Position numbers and translations under genes: made by a program
DNA from: Cerioporus squamosus
Lineage: Eukaryota > Basidiomycota > Agaricomycetes > Polyporales > Polyporaceae
Assembly (NCBI GenBank): GCA_022592435.1
Contig: JABYQS010000976.1
Span: 1-10,292 of the forward strand
Length of the DNA: 10,292 bases
Direction of reading: 5' to 3'
Shown here: in pieces, positions 8,705-10,292 of the stretch
Position numbering within the stretch: position 1 is the stretch's first letter
How the letters are laid out: each line of letters starts with the position of its first letter
The notes under the pieces: model-generated
Told to the model about the DNA's origin: nothing
The model's database searches: none
Seen by the model: the letters and a program-made list of their open reading frames with translations, nothing else

Positions 8705-9183
8705 CGGCGCGGGGGGCGTAGAGGGAGGTTGTGGCGGACGCGGGGGACGCGTTCGCGGAGGGGCCTTCGGAGGGGAGCTCGGGGACGGGGAGTTGCTGTC
8801 TCCGCTGGACGGGGAGGGCAGGGCGTGGAGAGCCATGTACGGGCGGGGTGATATGGCGTGCGCGGGGAGGCAGGGCGGGAGGGGCGCGGGGAGGCAGTCA
8901 GCTGCAGGGAGAAACAAGAGCGGAGGAGGCGGTGGACGGCCGGGAGGAGGAGCGAGGCGTTGCGTATTTGGGGGATTTGGGAATCGGATGCGCGAGGAAG
9001 AGGCGACGGGATGATGGCCAGGACGAGATCATATCGTCTCGTCACCAAGGGTCCCTCCTCCCCCTCTCCCCCACCCAAGCCAGCTCCGAGTGCAGATAGA
9101 GATGAATCCCACGCGACACAACACAGATCCCCTGCACAACCCCGCGCTTCCATCACCACATTTATTTCCCGCTTTTTCAATAA
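8652..9183 (-). promoter_or_regulatory. Upstream region of the regulator gene
   Basis: This stretch should hold the 5' leader and promoter of the leftward transcription factor gene. It is GC-rich and purine-rich on the + strand, hence C/T-rich in the sense strand, as fungal leaders often are. No TATA box is evident. Frames on both strands are Pro/Ser- or Gly/Arg-rich shadows apart from the Pro-rich frame that may extend the regulator's N-terminus. Confidence 0.4.
9161..9166 (-). promoter_or_regulatory. Candidate polyadenylation signal AATAAA
   Basis: AATAAA on the minus strand lies 18 nt past the TAA (9184-9186) of the open frame to its right. It is the reason to favour the minus strand as coding there. 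Confidence 0.3.
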
Positions 9184-9723
9184 TTAATCCACGCCCTCCG
9201 GTCGGAGGCTGATCGAGATCTCGCCTCCCTCCCTGATCACTCCCATCTCCTCCGACAGAAAACACGGCCCAAACGCCCACATCCAGCTCTTTTTCCCGAG
9301 ATGCAGTGCGGCCAGAGCCCATGGCTGCATGTTCAAAGTGAGTCCAGATAACGACACCGCATCCGGAGGAGCCCTGGGCTGCGAATTCGAACATGTACCC
9401 CGCCGAGCATGTCTCTTCTGCATTCTGACGACGCGTTTGACGATGCGAACCCGCTTCCGCTGCCTCGCAAGGGCCACGCGACGGGTGCCACGGTCGGGCT
9501 GGTCTCCTCGCAAGGCTCCTTGTTCCCCGGAGCAGTGATTGCAGCGTTGACAGACAGCCTGTCGCCTACCCGCGTGAGCTCTTTCTCCAGACCCCATCAC
9601 GACGTCGTCATCGGTGTCAGGCCCGTCGCGTTCTCCTCGCCATTCGTCTTCTTTCACGAGCACGCTGTTTGCTGCTCTCTGCGCTGATATAAGCCCCCGG
9701 TCGCTCGTGGGATCAAGATTCAA
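9184..9723 (-). CDS. Possible 3' end of an unrecognised minus-strand gene
   Basis: A 179-residue open frame ends in TAA followed by AATAAA. Its last 50 or so residues look protein-like, for example LGKKSWMWAFGPCFLSEEMG and IREGGEISISLRPEGVD, with G/C in about 70 percent of third positions. The N-terminal part is Arg-rich and less convincing. A second minus frame over the same bases (9029-9394) starts with MFEFAAQGSSGCGVVIWTHF, so a frame slip near 9340-9400 could join the two. I do not know the family. The + strand is also open here (9409-9687, HSDDAFDDANPLPLPRKG), so even the strand is uncertain. Confidence 0.25.
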   Translation of the reverse strand: MNLDPTSDRGLISAQRAANSVLVKEDEWRGERDGPDTDDDVVMGSGERAHAGRRQAVCQRCNHCSGEQGALRGDQPDRGTRRVALARQRKRVRIVKRVVRMQKRHARRGTCSNSQPRAPPDAVSLSGLTLNMQPWALAALHLGKKSWMWAFGPCFLSEEMGVIREGGEISISLRPEGVD

Positions 9724-10292
9724 GCTACTGATCCCTACTCGTGGTACAGACGCCTCTCCCCTTTTGTCTGTGGTTGCGAACGACTCCCGATCATATGTTG
9801 GGTACTTGCTGGACCTCCGTCATCACCACAAACGACCACGCATGCCGGGGCACAACGTGCCTAGATTCTCTGCGCTCGATATGGCCTTTGGCCTGCAGCA
9901 AACGCAGCTCCGGACGGCAGATCTACGTGCGAACCGTATCCATCCATGCCCAGAACGGCCAAAAGTTGCGGCATTCTGCAACATCTCTACCGCTCGCAGC
10001 ACCTCCGGCATGTTTCCCCTGTGACAGATGCTGATGTCGGGATGCTAGATACTCTTTTCTAGAGTAGCGCTCTCCCGACCGCGACTGCGAGCCTGTCGTC
10101 GAGCTCATCACACCCACGAACCCATCTTCGACGCAAGATGAACACGACCCTCTCGACGATGGATTGCAATGAACTTCCCAAAATGTCTCCAAGTGCCAGC
10201 TGCCAAGGCACGACGTCTCTCGTCCGTCGACGCGAATACACTTGACGTCGTCCGCCTGCCTCGAGGCTACTAGGGATGCCTCACGGTGGCAT
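9724..10292. other. Right end, no gene recognised
   Basis: A TATAAG at 9688-9693 lies just left of this stretch on the + strand. Short frames are open on both strands, including a + frame from about 9796 with several Cys and a minus frame 10059-10241, but none has a motif I recognise. It may belong to a gene that continues beyond the window. Confidence 0.4.

Noticed and set aside
1..10292. CRISPR arrays, transposon ends, phage or bacterial operons
   Set aside because: No spaced direct repeats, no terminal inverted repeats with a transposase, and spliced genes throughout the recognisable parts.

Overview
The window looks like nuclear DNA from a filamentous basidiomycete fungus, probably an Agaricomycete. 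It is GC-rich. Its coding parts are cut by short GT..AG introns, most with a CTGAC/CTGAT-type branch site close to the acceptor. It also holds an intron-containing tRNA and a zinc-cluster regulator of a style common in that group. The assignment rests on gene structure and family resemblance recalled from knowledge, not on a search.

Layout. At 1-695 (+) is the 3' end of a type II DnaJ (Hsp40) co-chaperone, with one intron and a TAA stop. At 1477-1569 (-) is a tRNA-Asp(GUC) with a 21-nt intron and a T5 terminator. From about 1570 to 5564 there is about 4 kb with no gene I can recognise. Inside it, strand composition flips near 4070, from purine-rich to pyrimidine-rich on the + strand, and two promoter-like stretches lie to the right of the flip. 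At 5565-8651 (-) is a complete eight-exon gene for a Zn(II)2Cys6 transcription factor with a C-terminal Fungal_trans_2-type domain. Upstream of it is a GC-rich leader or promoter region. At 9184-9723 (-) an open frame ends in TAA with AATAAA 18 nt beyond, possibly the tail of another gene. Nothing is recognisable from there to the right edge.

The main observation is that both recognisable protein genes are broken by single-base frame slips while their splice sites and local reading frames stay intact. I count six slips in the transcription factor and at least four in the DnaJ tail. Most look like a lost base in or next to a short run of one base. Correcting them makes every exon length and splice phase agree. 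That points to indel errors in the underlying sequence rather than gene decay, and it means other genes here could be hidden by the same problem.

The genes look like an ordinary chromosomal neighbourhood (a chaperone, a tRNA, a regulator). I see no evidence that they work as one system and found no defence, mobile or otherwise novel system.
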